A stretch of DNA of 64,000 bases from Peristeroidobacter soli (GTDB lineage Bacteria > Pseudomonadota > Gammaproteobacteria > Steroidobacterales > Steroidobacteraceae), in contig NZ_RYEV01000005.1 of the NCBI RefSeq assembly GCF_004138485.1, positions 1,040,827-1,104,826 of the forward strand, read 5' to 3'. The notes beneath the pieces are model-generated. The model searched no databases and was not told the origin of the DNA. It was given only the letters and a program-made list of their open reading frames with translations. Below are positions 52,548 through 61,735 of the stretch, piece by piece (the stretch's first letter is position 1; the number at the start of each line of letters is the position of its first letter). Position numbers and translations under genes: made by a program.

Positions 52548-53695
52548 TCAGCGGCACGCAGGAGGTGCGTGATCTCGTCGACCTGCTCGGTGCCCAGGCC
52601 CGGATGCATGGGCAACGTGATCGCGCGGTTGGCGAACTGATGCGTCAACTCCAGCCGCTCGGAGAAACGACCCCGGAAGCCGCTGAATTCCAGGATGGAG
52701 GGGTAGTGCATGCTCGTCTGGATGCCCGCCTCACGCAGCGTGTGGGCGGCGTTGGCGCGCGTCTCGGTCGAGTCCGCCACGACGACCATCAAATGGCCGG
52801 AGGAATGCTCGATCTGATCGGCGAACACCATGGTCCAGCGCTCGGCGCCCTGCAGGCCTTCGCGATAGCGCGCCAACAGTTCACGCCGCCGCGCGTTGCC
52901 CGGCAGGAGTTTCGCGAGTTGGACCCGGCCCAGCGCGGCATGCAACTCATCCAGCCGATAGTTGAAGCCGGCCAGCGCGATGTCGTACGAGCCGGGCCGG
53001 CCGTGGTGACGTTCCCAGGAGGAGCGCGTCATGCCATGACTGCGCATCATCTGAATGCGCTCGCCCAGATCGTCACGGTTGGTCACCAGCATGCCGCCTT
53101 CGCCGCACGCCAGATTCTTGTTCGCGTAAAAGGAAAACGTGCCGAGATCGCCGATGCTGCCGGCCATGACACCGTGAGGCTCGCGGCCTTTCGGATCATG
53201 ATAAGCGGTGCCCACCGCGTGGCAGGAGTCCTCGATCATCGCCAGGCCGTGTTGCTTGCACAACGCGAGCAGCTCGCTCATGCGCGCGAGATTGCCGCCG
53301 TAGTGCATGGGAACGATGGCTTTGGTACGAGGCGTGATCAGCCGCTCGACGTGCTCCGGATCGAGCGTTGGCTCGGCAAGACTGCAAATATCCGCGAATA
53401 CCGGCGTGGCACCGGCGAGCAAGGTCATGTTGGCAGAGGCGACGAAGTTGATCGCCGGCTGGATGACTTCATCGCCGGGCCGGAGGCCGACCGCATGCAT
53501 CGCCAGATGCAGGGCGGCGGTGGCGCTGGACACGGCGAAGGCATGGCGAGCCGACTGCATCTGCGCGAACTCGCGCTCGAAGGCCTCCACTTCGGGGCCC
53601 ATGGACAACCATTTACTGGCAATGACCCGTTGCGCGGCCTCTGCTTCTGCCACGTCGTAGTCCAGCACGGATAGTGGCACGCGCCAATCAGTCAA
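52544..53695 (-). CDS. DegT/DnrJ/EryC1/StrS sugar aminotransferase
   Basis: 383-residue PLP enzyme acting on nucleotide-linked keto-sugars. Motifs: VSSATAALHLAMHAVGLRPG, PMHYGGNLARM, IEDSCHAVGTAYH, the PLP Lys in TFSFYANKNLACGEGGML, and YRLDELHAALGRVQL. It provides an amino sugar for polysaccharide or O-antigen; the exact sugar is not predictable. Followed by the coupled GT4 gene. Confidence 0.92.
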   Translation of the reverse strand: MTDWRVPLSVLDYDVAEAEAAQRVIASKWLSMGPEVEAFEREFAQMQSARHAFAVSSATAALHLAMHAVGLRPGDEVIQPAINFVASANMTLLAGATPVFADICSLAEPTLDPEHVERLITPRTKAIVPMHYGGNLARMSELLALCKQHGLAMIEDSCHAVGTAYHDPKGREPHGVMAGSIGDLGTFSFYANKNLACGEGGMLVTNRDDLGERIQMMRSHGMTRSSWERHHGRPGSYDIALAGFNYRLDELHAALGRVQLAKLLPGNARRRELLARYREGLQGAERWTMVFADQIEHSSGHLMVVVADSTETRANAAHTLREAGIQTSMHYPSILEFSGFRGRFSERLELTHQFANRAITLPMHPGLGTEQVDEITHLLRAAE

Positions 53696-53855
53696 TTTTC
53701 GGTACTCCCGCGCGTGCCAGTCGCTGTTGATTTAAGTTAAAGGGCGGTCCGCGCGCTCACCGCCCCCAACCTGCGAAACGTCGAGAGTATGTAGTTGGTT
53801 TCGTCGCCCCGGTCAATTCGAGACGACAGCGGCTTATGGATTGCGAAAATGCCGT

Positions 53856-54071
53856 TCAGGGAACGTCGCTGCGCGGCTCGGGGAGATAACTGGTCGTTAT
53901 CGGCGGCTTCCGGGGGGGATCGGTGACCAGGCTGAAGGTGGCGAGCGCGGCGGCGAGCAACGCCAGAAGAAACAAAGCCCAGTGACGCCAGCGCCAGAGT
54001 CGCCGGGCCCATTCGGCCGACGCGGAACCAGCACCCGACTCCCTTAGCAGCACTGCTCTACCGATTGCCAT
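53856..54071 (-). CDS. Small single-pass membrane protein
   Basis: 71 residues. A basic and Trp-rich segment (WARRLWRWRHW) precedes one membrane helix (ALFLLALLAAALATFSLV) and a Pro-rich tail. Start at ATG with GGGAG 5 nt upstream; a GTG two codons earlier is possible. Between a GT2 and a DegT gene on the same strand, so it may assist the glycan cluster. I do not recognise a family. Confidence 0.55.
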   Translation of the reverse strand: MAIGRAVLLRESGAGSASAEWARRLWRWRHWALFLLALLAAALATFSLVTDPPRKPPITTSYLPEPRSDVP

Positions 54072-54181
54072 CGCCACTCCCGCGGTATCTGTCTCTCAGA
54101 CGCCGCTGGTCTTAGTTTCAGGACATCGACATGAATTAAGTCATCTCGGGCGTCGCGAGGCCATACGGGGAAGTGACTGCG

Positions 54182-55177
54182 CTATTTCAACAATCCCTGT
54201 GGCAGTGCCGCGAGCAAGCGCAACGCCCCCTGAAATTTCCTCAGGCCCGCAGCGGGTAACTTGCGGGACTCGCGCCAGGCGCGAAAACCTGCACGCGTCT
54301 GACCGGCTTTCATCAAAGAGATCGCCGCGTCGAGTTGGGCCTGGCCGAGCCGCTCGCGATACGGCGCCAGATCGCGCTCGCGAGTCACATGCGGCGCAAG
54401 TGCTTGCAAGCCTTCGAGCTGTTGAACCGCGAGGTTGCCTCGATCGAGGGTCGCTTTGCGGTCGTGTCGGCGCACGATGGCGAGGACCTCGTCGGTGAAC
54501 ACCACCAGGCCTTGCATGAACGCCCGCAGCACGAAGGTGATGGCCGCGCCGCGCCCGAGACCGGGCTCGAAACGCAGCGGCTCGATCGCGCTTCGTCGGA
54601 ACATCATCACCTGCAGATAGGCTGGAATGTCACTGCAGGCCACCAGCGCGCCGAACGCTTTTTCTTGTGGAATGCGACCGTGCGCGTGAGGTGCGTCCTT
54701 CAGCAGCACCGGACGTTTGATTTCTGGATAGCAGCGAAACTGATCGCCCACCATCTTGCCGGTCGCCTCATCGAGATGCACGAAATTGCTGAAGGCGCAG
54801 GAGATGCCCGCATCCGCGGCGAGGTAGTCGTACATGCGCTCGACGAACGCGGGACTCCAGCGATCGTCGGGATACAGGAACGTCACGAATTCGCCGCGGG
54901 CGGCATCGAGGCCGACGTTACAGGCAGCGACCAGGCCGGCCGGCGGCGTGCGGATGTACTGAATGCGGCGATCTTTGTAGCGCCCGACGACTTCCGCCGT
55001 GTTGTCGCTCGAGCCGTCGTCGATGATCAGGATCTGCTGGACCGGCAGGCTCTGGGCGAGGATGGAATCGAGCGCTTCGGCGATGAACGTGCCGCCATCA
55101 TGGCTGGGCACGATGACGCTGATCGATGCGGGCGCTCGGGGCGGGGCTGTGGGTTCGGGCGTGGACATGCCGCGCAT
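54182..55177 (-). CDS. Glycosyltransferase family 2 protein
   Basis: 331-residue GT-A glycosyltransferase. Motifs: SVIVPSHDGGTFIAEALDSI, LIIDDGSSDNTAEVV and the metal-binding acidic pair in FVTFLYPDDRWSPAF. The C-terminal 100 residues are alpha-helical, with no membrane segments. First gene of the minus-strand glycan cluster; AGG lies 6 nt before the ATG. Confidence 0.9.
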   Translation of the reverse strand: MRGMSTPEPTAPPRAPASISVIVPSHDGGTFIAEALDSILAQSLPVQQILIIDDGSSDNTAEVVGRYKDRRIQYIRTPPAGLVAACNVGLDAARGEFVTFLYPDDRWSPAFVERMYDYLAADAGISCAFSNFVHLDEATGKMVGDQFRCYPEIKRPVLLKDAPHAHGRIPQEKAFGALVACSDIPAYLQVMMFRRSAIEPLRFEPGLGRGAAITFVLRAFMQGLVVFTDEVLAIVRRHDRKATLDRGNLAVQQLEGLQALAPHVTRERDLAPYRERLGQAQLDAAISLMKAGQTRAGFRAWRESRKLPAAGLRKFQGALRLLAALPQGLLK

Positions 55178-55229
55178 TCTACCTGCACGCGGTGGCAGGC
55201 ATCAGCGACGGCGATGCTCGGGGCCCCGG

Positions 55230-56849
55230 TCAGGGCGAAGGCACCGCCGGGGCGAACGCACGTTCCTGTGTTTCGATCGAAGGAATGAACTTTGGAATGA
55301 TGCGCGCCTGCGCCCGCTGCTCGAACGCATAGCCCGCCGAGAGCAGCACATCCTCGGACCAGGGCGCGCCGATGAAGGAAATTCCCAGCGGCAAGCCCTT
55401 CAACTCCCCCATGGGCACGGTGAGATGCGGATAGCCGGCGACCGCGGGCAGGGACGTGAAGGAGCCGGGCGAGCGCGTGCCATTGATCGAGTCGACGCGC
55501 GGGGCGACACCGGTGCTCGGCGCGACGATCAGATCCAGCTGATGCTCGGCCAGCATCTTCATGATGCCCTGGACACCCGCGAGACGCTTGCCATCGGCGC
55601 GGGCCGTCATGTACTTCGCATCGCTGAGCGGCGGCATGGCGTTCGCTTTCTCGAACGTATCCTGACCGAACAGGGCCAGCTCGGCCGGCGTCTTCTTGTT
55701 GAACTCGATCAGCTGCTCCAGCGAGCGCACGCCGATCTTGGCGGGCGAGCCTGAGAGATAAGCGTTGAGATCCGCTTTGAACTCGGCATGCAGCACCAGG
55801 TCCTCGGCCTCATCCAGCCCCGGCAAGTCCGGCATCTTGATCTCGATCAGGGTGGCGCCGCCTTCTTTCAAGTGAGCGAGCGCGCGCTCGTACACAGGAG
55901 TGACATAGGCATTGCGGCCCGGCGGATCGAAGCGCAATACACCGATCCGCTTGCCGTTCAGCGCCGTGGGCACGAGGCCCTTGGTGTAATCGGACTTGGC
56001 GCAGCCGGCCGACGGTGGATCGCACGCGGGCGTATCGCCAACCAGCGCGGCCAGGAACAGCGCCGCGTCTTTCACATTGGTCGCCATCGGACCGGCGGTG
56101 TCCTGGCTGTGCGAGATCGGAATGATGTATTTGCCGGACAGCAGCCCCAGGGTGGGTTTCAAACCGACCACGCCATTCATCGCCGAGGGACAAATGATCG
56201 AGCCGTCGGTCTCGGTGCCGATGGCAACCGGTGCGAGGCCCGCCGCGACCGCCGCGCCACTGCCGGCGCTCGAACCGCAGGGCGTGCGATCGAGCACGTG
56301 GGGATTCTTGGTCAGACCGCCGACTGCGCTCCAGCCGCTGGTCGAGCTGCGCGAGCGGAAGTTCGCCCATTCGCTCAAATTGGTCTTGCCCAGGATGATG
56401 GCGCCGGCGGCGCGCAGGTTCGCGGCGATGGGCGCGTCGCGTCGAGTCACGTTGCCGATCAGGGCCAGCGAGCCGGCGGTGGTGGGCATCGGGTCGGCCG
56501 TTTCGATGTTGTCCTTCAGGAGCACGGGGATGCCGTGCAAGGGGCCGCGCGGGCCTTTGGTTTGCAGCTCTTTATCCAGGGCGCGCGCCTGCTTGAGTGC
56601 GTCGGGATTGATGGCGATGATCGAACGCAATTGCGGGCCGTTGCGATCGATGGCCTCGATGCGCCGGGTGAACGCCTCGACCAGCTCGACCGAGGTGGTC
56701 TTGCGTGCGTCCAGATCGGCTCGCAGCTCGCTCAACGTGCGAGTGTCGGGCTCATCGGCCGCGTGCACCGTGGCGGTTCCCATCGACAGTGCCACGACCA
56801 TTCCCAATGAACGACGCAGCGATGCCCGCAGGCTTCCCTTCGACAGCAT
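55230..56849 (-). CDS. Exported amidase (amidase signature family)
   Basis: 539 residues with a signal peptide (about 1-31, ending TVHA). The amidase signature Ser-cisSer-Lys triad is visible: Lys in GIPVLLKDNIETADPMPTTAG and serines in PCGSSAGSGAAVAAG with IGTETDGSIICPSAMNG. Periplasmic, hydrolysing amides of unknown kind. Start at ATG giving MLSKGSLRASL; upstream sequence in the longer reading overlaps the divergent gene's leader. Confidence 0.92.
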   Translation of the reverse strand: MLSKGSLRASLRRSLGMVVALSMGTATVHAADEPDTRTLSELRADLDARKTTSVELVEAFTRRIEAIDRNGPQLRSIIAINPDALKQARALDKELQTKGPRGPLHGIPVLLKDNIETADPMPTTAGSLALIGNVTRRDAPIAANLRAAGAIILGKTNLSEWANFRSRSSTSGWSAVGGLTKNPHVLDRTPCGSSAGSGAAVAAGLAPVAIGTETDGSIICPSAMNGVVGLKPTLGLLSGKYIIPISHSQDTAGPMATNVKDAALFLAALVGDTPACDPPSAGCAKSDYTKGLVPTALNGKRIGVLRFDPPGRNAYVTPVYERALAHLKEGGATLIEIKMPDLPGLDEAEDLVLHAEFKADLNAYLSGSPAKIGVRSLEQLIEFNKKTPAELALFGQDTFEKANAMPPLSDAKYMTARADGKRLAGVQGIMKMLAEHQLDLIVAPSTGVAPRVDSINGTRSPGSFTSLPAVAGYPHLTVPMGELKGLPLGISFIGAPWSEDVLLSAGYAFEQRAQARIIPKFIPSIETQERAFAPAVPSP

Positions 56850-57020
56850 TATCGGTTCCCCATGCCTGGATTGGCTTGTCGGGCACGTATATCCAACCTG
56901 CCGCCCGGCGACAAGCGGTACGAGGCCCGAACCGACAAGCATGTGGCCCCCTGGGCAAAGCGCGGGTCGAGGCAGCCGGTATGCTCCGGCGCTCTTCTGT
57001 ATACAGGCACGGGGATGAGC

Positions 57021-58430
57021 ATGAAAACAATCAATCTTGCCGCCGCACTGACGGCGACCATTCTCTGTGCCAATGTCGCCGCCGCCGACGTCGACCGCAC
57101 CCAGCAGGTCGATCAGGTGCTCAAGGATTGGGCGCGCACCGACGGCCCGGGCTGCGCAGTCGAGGTCAGTCAGGACGGCAACATCGTTCTGGAACGCGGC
57201 TATGGCATGGCGGATCTGGAGCAGGGCGTCGCCATCCGTCCGGACACGGTATTCAATATCGCCTCGCTGTCCAAGCAGTTCACTGCCGTGTCGCTGCTGT
57301 TGCTACAGGAGCAGGGCAAGCTGTCGCTCGACGATGATGTGCGCAAGTATGTGAGCGAGCTGCCGGACTACGGCCGGCGCATCACGTTGCGTCACCTGGC
57401 CAATCACACCAGTGGCATCCGCGATCTGCCCTCGGTGCTCGCGCTGGCCGGCTGGAACTGGCTGGACGCGGTGCCTCAGCAATATGCGCTGGAGGTCCTC
57501 GCCCGGCAGAAACATCTGAACTTCGAGCCCGGCAGCCAATATTCCTATAGCAATTCCGGCTACTACTTGATGGCCGTGATCGTGGAACGAGTGAGCGGGC
57601 AGCGATTCAGCGAGTTCACGCGCGATCACATCTTCCAGCCGCTCGGGATGTTGCATTCCCGGTTCTATGACGATCGCCGGATGATCATGAAGAGCCGCGC
57701 CATCGGACATGTGAAGTTGCCGGGCGGCGGTTTCGGAGTGTGGCGCCCGACGTATGAAATCGTCGGCGACGGCGCGTTGCTCACGACCGTGCAGGACATG
57801 GCGCTGTGGGATAGAAACTTTCTGTATCCCAAGCTCGGCCGCAATCCTCAGCAACTGCTCGCGGACATGACGCAGGCGGGCGTGCTCAACGACGGCAAGA
57901 AGCTCGAGTACGCGCTCGGACTCGTCATCGAGAAGTATCGCGGCCTGCCCACGGTCGGGCATGGCGGCAGCGTTCCCGGCTACAACACCTACATGCTGCG
58001 ATTCCCGGAGCAGAAGTTTGCGACCACGATCTTGTGCAACGTCGGCGGCGGCCCGGCGCGCGTGGCGGCAAAGGCCATCGCAGATATCTATCTGGATGGC
58101 AAGTTCCCCGAAGGGCCGGAAGTACCGAAACCGCGTGAGCAACCGAACGTTCCGCCGCCGGCTCAACGTCAGCCCGCCGTGGCGGAATTGAAGAAGCTCG
58201 CGGGGACGTATTACAGCGAGGAGCTGGGTGTGAGCTACACGCTGAGCGTGGTGGGGGAGGCGTTGCAGGCCGTGGTGGGCTATCAGCCGCCGCTCACGTT
58301 GTATGCCGTCGAGGGTCAGCGCTTCTACAGCAAGCAGCACGATGTGACGTTGACGTTCGGCGGCAAGGGCTTCGTGCTCGGCGCGGATGAGATTCAAGGC
58401 CTCAAATTCGAGCGCACGTCGCGTCGCTAG
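57021..58430 (+). CDS. Class C beta-lactamase-fold serine hydrolase
   Basis: 469 residues, signal peptide about 1-24 (ending NVAAAD). Penicillin-binding-protein motifs: SLSK (nucleophile Ser), YSNS and HGGS, in the order of class C/DD-peptidase relatives. A C-terminal domain (about 385-469) resembles the DUF3471-like beta barrel often attached to such esterases/peptidases. Start at ATG giving MKTINLAAAL, 6 nt after GGGG; two codons earlier is possible. True beta-lactamase activity is doubtful; a peptidase or esterase is more likely. The stop codon is the first base of the tandem repeat that follows. Confidence 0.87.
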   Translation: MKTINLAAALTATILCANVAAADVDRTQQVDQVLKDWARTDGPGCAVEVSQDGNIVLERGYGMADLEQGVAIRPDTVFNIASLSKQFTAVSLLLLQEQGKLSLDDDVRKYVSELPDYGRRITLRHLANHTSGIRDLPSVLALAGWNWLDAVPQQYALEVLARQKHLNFEPGSQYSYSNSGYYLMAVIVERVSGQRFSEFTRDHIFQPLGMLHSRFYDDRRMIMKSRAIGHVKLPGGGFGVWRPTYEIVGDGALLTTVQDMALWDRNFLYPKLGRNPQQLLADMTQAGVLNDGKKLEYALGLVIEKYRGLPTVGHGGSVPGYNTYMLRFPEQKFATTILCNVGGGPARVAAKAIADIYLDGKFPEGPEVPKPREQPNVPPPAQRQPAVAELKKLAGTYYSEELGVSYTLSVVGEALQAVVGYQPPLTLYAVEGQRFYSKQHDVTLTFGGKGFVLGADEIQGLKFERTSRR

Positions 58431-58620
58431 GCCTGCGGCCGGCAACGAAGTCGGCCAGTTCATTTGCGCACGTCCGACGTGGCCTGCGGCCGGCAACGAA
58501 GTCGGCCAGTTCATTTGCGCACGTCCGACGTGGCCTGCGGCCGGCAACGAAGTCGGCCAGTTCATTTGCGCACGTCCCGCGGGGGCCTGCGACCGGCACG
58601 GCGCGGGCTAGTTCATCTGC
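58430..58620. repeat. 51-bp tandem repeats downstream of the serine hydrolase
   Basis: Units start at 58430, 58481 and 58532 (the first two identical, the third diverging only in its last bases), with a degenerate fourth at 58584. Each opens with GGCC-TGC-GGCC, a small hairpin, and contains GGCAACGAAGTCGGCC and CATTTGCGCACGTC. The unit is 17 codons long, but no gene with a credible start runs through it. No spacers differ between copies, so it is not CRISPR. Confidence 0.9.
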
Positions 58621-58671
58621 CGGATCTCGTTCTGCGATCCGGTTCACATATTTTCATAGGCGCTCAGTGCG

Positions 58672-58733
58672 CGACGTCACAGTTGTCGGTCGCGACCCAT
58701 CTCCTCGAATGAAACGACGTCGCAACTGTCGGT
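58672..58733. promoter_or_regulatory. Pair of 19-bp direct repeats upstream of the PEP-CTERM gene
   Basis: CGACGTCACAGTTGTCGGT (58672-58690) and CGACGTCGCAACTGTCGGT (58715-58733), 16 of 19 identical, 43 bp apart start to start, about four helical turns. They lie 104-165 bp before the gene. Candidate paired regulator sites. Confidence 0.5.
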
Positions 58734-58836
58734 GTTTGTCCTGTACAGCAACGCGACACTAGCGCGACATAACCTGTCAAGACATAGTGCGGCCCAGCCC
58801 GAGCAGCAGCCCGGGTTGACGGTTCAAGGAGCAGCG

Positions 58837-59526
58837 ATGAAGCGCATTGTCTTGGCAACGGTTCTGACAGCAGGGTTTGCTTGCACGGCGCACGCCGGCA
58901 TGGTCTCGGTGGGATTCAACGATTTCGATGCTTCGCCCGAATTCTCATACGCCAACTATCAGAGCGCGGGCTCGATGGATCCGTGGCAGAAATGCGCACG
59001 CTCCTACGGCGCTTCGGCGGTTGCCATTTCGTCTGAAACGCTTTGCACCTACGAGACCAATTACGCGCGTGACTATCCCGATGCACTCTTGTCGGATCGT
59101 GCGCTCAACGACTCGGGTCTGCTGACCGCCTACGGTCCGTTGTCGATCACCGCGGACGGCGAGTTCACGCTGTCCAGCATCGATGTGCTCAGTGGCCTGA
59201 ACAATCACGGCATGTCGCTGCGCTTCGACGCCTATCTGAACGGCGCGCTCACTTCCAGCTCCGATGTTTATTTCCCGGCGGCCGATCCGTCCAACTATGC
59301 CGCGTGGGTCGGCGGGCAGAGCTGGCTGTTCGGTTTCAACGGCGCGAATCTCGGCGTGATGGACCGGCTGGTCATTTCGGGCATTCCCGGCATCCGAGGC
59401 GACGGCAAGTTCTTCCTCGACAATCTGGTGGTCGACGCCGTCAACGTTCCCGAGCCCGGCACGATGGCGCTGTTCGCCCTCGGTGGCCTCGGTCTGCTCG
59501 CCGGCCGCCGTCGCAAGACGGCCTAA
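58837..59526 (+). CDS. PEP-CTERM sorting-domain protein
   Basis: 229 residues: signal peptide (1-20, ending ACTAHA), a beta-rich middle, and a C-terminal sorting tag, VPEPGTMALFALGGLGLLA followed by GRRRK, with the Pro-Glu-Pro motif, membrane helix and basic end recognised by exosortase. AAGGAG precedes the ATG. Expected to be cut and released or anchored in an exopolysaccharide matrix. No exosortase is in the window. The stop overlaps zwf (convergent) by 4 bp. Confidence 0.92.
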   Translation: MKRIVLATVLTAGFACTAHAGMVSVGFNDFDASPEFSYANYQSAGSMDPWQKCARSYGASAVAISSETLCTYETNYARDYPDALLSDRALNDSGLLTAYGPLSITADGEFTLSSIDVLSGLNNHGMSLRFDAYLNGALTSSSDVYFPAADPSNYAAWVGGQSWLFGFNGANLGVMDRLVISGIPGIRGDGKFFLDNLVVDAVNVPEPGTMALFALGGLGLLAGRRRKTA

Positions 59527-60995
59527 CTCCCCAACTTATCCGGATCGCGCCACACGCGCTCGAAAGGCAATCGCCAGGCGCGTGGCGCGATCAGTTGATG
59601 GATCGCGTTCGGTCCCCACGAGCCTTGCGGATAGGGCCGGATCGGTGTGGGGTTTTCCAGCAGCGGCGTCGACAATGCCCACAGTCGTTCGATGCCCTCG
59701 GCGTTCGTGAACAGCGTGCGATCGCCGCGCATCGCATCCAGGATCAAACGTTCGTAGGCCTCCAGCACGTCGCCGATCAGGCCCGTGTCGCGCATCGCGA
59801 ATTGCAGGCTGAGTTTGTCCAGGCGCATGCCCGGGCCCGGGCGCTTGCCATAGAAGGACAATGACATCTTCGACTGGTCGGCGAGATCGAACGTGAGGTG
59901 ATCGGGCCCGCGGTCGCCGATGCCCGAGCCGGCTGGAAACATGCTTTTCGGTGGCTCGCGGAATGCAATCGAAATGATGCGCTGGCCCTCGGCCATGCGC
60001 TTGCCGGTCCGCAGATAGAAGGGCACGCCGGCCCAGCGCCAGTTGTCGATCAGGCATTTCAATGCGATGAACGTTTCGGTCTCCGACTGCGGATTCACAC
60101 CTTCCTCGGAGCGGTAGCCCGCGTACTGACCTCGCACCACGTCGCCCGGCTGAATGGGGCACATGCTGCGAAAGACTTTGTATTTCTCCTCGCTGATGGG
60201 AATCGGCTCGAGCGACGTCGGTGGCTCCATGGCGACGAACGCCAGAATCTGGAACAGGTGCGTGACCACCATGTCGCGAAACGCGCCGGTTGCTTCATAG
60301 AACGCTGCGCGCGTTGCGAGCCCGATGCTCTCGGGCACGTCGATCTGGATGTGATCGATGAAGTTGCGATTCCAGATCGGCTCGAACAAGCCGTTGGCGA
60401 AGCGGAACGCCAGAATGTTTTGCGCCGGCTCCTTGCCCAGGAAATGATCGATGCGAAAAATCTGATCTTCCTTGAACACTTCGTGCAGGCGGCTGTTCAG
60501 CTCCACGGCGCTGGCGAGATCCACGCCGAAGGGCTTCTCCATCACGATGCGGGATCGTTCGACCAGCCCGGCCTCGCCCAGCATGCGCACGGCGGACAAC
60601 GCCGCGTTCGGCGGCACACTGAGATAGTGCAGACGACGGCTCTCGCCGGTGAAGGTCGCTTCGGCCTTTTCGACCGCGGCCTTCAGCGCCGCCGGTCCCG
60701 CACTGAGCGGCACGTAGTCCAGGCTGTTGGCAAACTCCTGCCATTCCGCGTCCGCCACGGGACGGGCGGAGAACTCCGTGAGCGCCCGTCGCGCCAGATC
60801 GCGAAAGCCATCGGCGCTCAGCTCATCGAGCGACACCCCCACGATCCGGCAGCCGGGAATGAAGCCGACGCTGGTCAGATGAAACAGACCGGACAGCAAT
60901 TTGCGTCGGGCCAGGTCGCCGGTGGCGCCGAACAGCACCACGACCTGGGGAAAGCGCGGACCGACGCCAGGAGGAATTTTTGCCATCGAGTTCAT
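59523..60995 (-). CDS. zwf: Glucose-6-phosphate 1-dehydrogenase
   Basis: 490 residues. NADP-binding start VVLFGATGDLARRKLL, the active-site motif RIDHFLGKE with the catalytic His, and EKPFGVDL. Entry step of the pentose phosphate and Entner-Doudoroff routes. Start set at ATG giving MNSMAKIPPG; the second ATG three codons on is equally possible, and neither has a clear ribosome-binding site. It stands alone here, without pgl or edd. Confidence 0.94.
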   Translation of the reverse strand: MNSMAKIPPGVGPRFPQVVVLFGATGDLARRKLLSGLFHLTSVGFIPGCRIVGVSLDELSADGFRDLARRALTEFSARPVADAEWQEFANSLDYVPLSAGPAALKAAVEKAEATFTGESRRLHYLSVPPNAALSAVRMLGEAGLVERSRIVMEKPFGVDLASAVELNSRLHEVFKEDQIFRIDHFLGKEPAQNILAFRFANGLFEPIWNRNFIDHIQIDVPESIGLATRAAFYEATGAFRDMVVTHLFQILAFVAMEPPTSLEPIPISEEKYKVFRSMCPIQPGDVVRGQYAGYRSEEGVNPQSETETFIALKCLIDNWRWAGVPFYLRTGKRMAEGQRIISIAFREPPKSMFPAGSGIGDRGPDHLTFDLADQSKMSLSFYGKRPGPGMRLDKLSLQFAMRDTGLIGDVLEAYERLILDAMRGDRTLFTNAEGIERLWALSTPLLENPTPIRPYPQGSWGPNAIHQLIAPRAWRLPFERVWRDPDKLGS

Positions 60996-61170
60996 CCGAA
61001 ACGGAAGCTGCCGGCAGCATAGCGCAGCGCGCGGTCTTTGCTGATCGACACATGCCACAGCACGTACGGCCGAGCCGCAGACATTTGTCGACCGATTCGC
61101 TAGATTGCCGGCATAACTCACCGGTGCACGAAAACAGGGCGCTGACGCGCCGTCGGAATGGGGACCAGTC

Positions 61171-61632
61171 ATGCCGCGCAATCGTGCCGCTTACGCCATC
61201 CTGTGGGGCGGGCTCATCGCCGGGCTCATCGATATCAGCTACGCAGTCGGCTTCTCGGCCACGCGCGGCGTGCCGCCATCGCGAATTCTGCAATCGGTCG
61301 CGAGCGGCCTATTGGGCTCTCCGGCCTACCAGGGCGGCAACGCGACGGCGACCCTTGGCCTGGTGCTGCACTTCGTGCTGATGATGATCATCGCCGCGAT
61401 CTTCTATTTCGCCAGTACCCGTCTGCGGTTCCTGGTGGCACGGCCGGTCGGGTGGGGCGCGTTGTACGGATTCCTGGTGTATTGGGTCATGAACCTGGTG
61501 GTGCTGCCGCTCTCGGCCTTTCCCAGTCAGGTCAAGTTCGTCCCGATTCTGCTCATCACCAGCCTGATCGTGCATGCGTTCGGGATCGGCGTGCCGATCG
61601 CGCTCGCCAGCCGCAAGGCGCAGGCGATGTGA
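61171..61632 (+). CDS. Four-helix inner-membrane protein of unknown function
   Basis: 153 residues with four predicted membrane helices (YAILWGGLIAGLIDISYAVG; LVLHFVLMMIIAAIFYFAS; WGALYGFLVYWVMNLVVLPL; ILLITSLIVHAFGIGVPIAL). I do not recognise the family with certainty. No function can be inferred from the neighbours. Confidence 0.75.
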   Translation: MPRNRAAYAILWGGLIAGLIDISYAVGFSATRGVPPSRILQSVASGLLGSPAYQGGNATATLGLVLHFVLMMIIAAIFYFASTRLRFLVARPVGWGALYGFLVYWVMNLVVLPLSAFPSQVKFVPILLITSLIVHAFGIGVPIALASRKAQAM

Positions 61633-61735
61633 TCCAACGCACAGGTCGGCCGATTGCGGCTGCCCCGGATTTGGCAGCGTCCGGGGGCGCGCCGGATAAT
61701 TCGCCGCTGGCGAGTTGTCGGAGCCTGACTGTCCC

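Noticed and set aside
57021-58430. Antibiotic-resistance AmpC gene
   Set aside because: The motifs place it in the broad serine hydrolase group with an extra C-terminal domain; no ampR-like regulator or AmpC-specific features were seen.
58430-58620. CRISPR array
   Set aside because: Units are contiguous 51-bp copies with no unique spacers and no cas genes.
58402-58647. Minus-strand open frame made of a repeated 17-residue unit
   Set aside because: It exists only because the repeat length is a multiple of three; no start signal or neighbours support expression.
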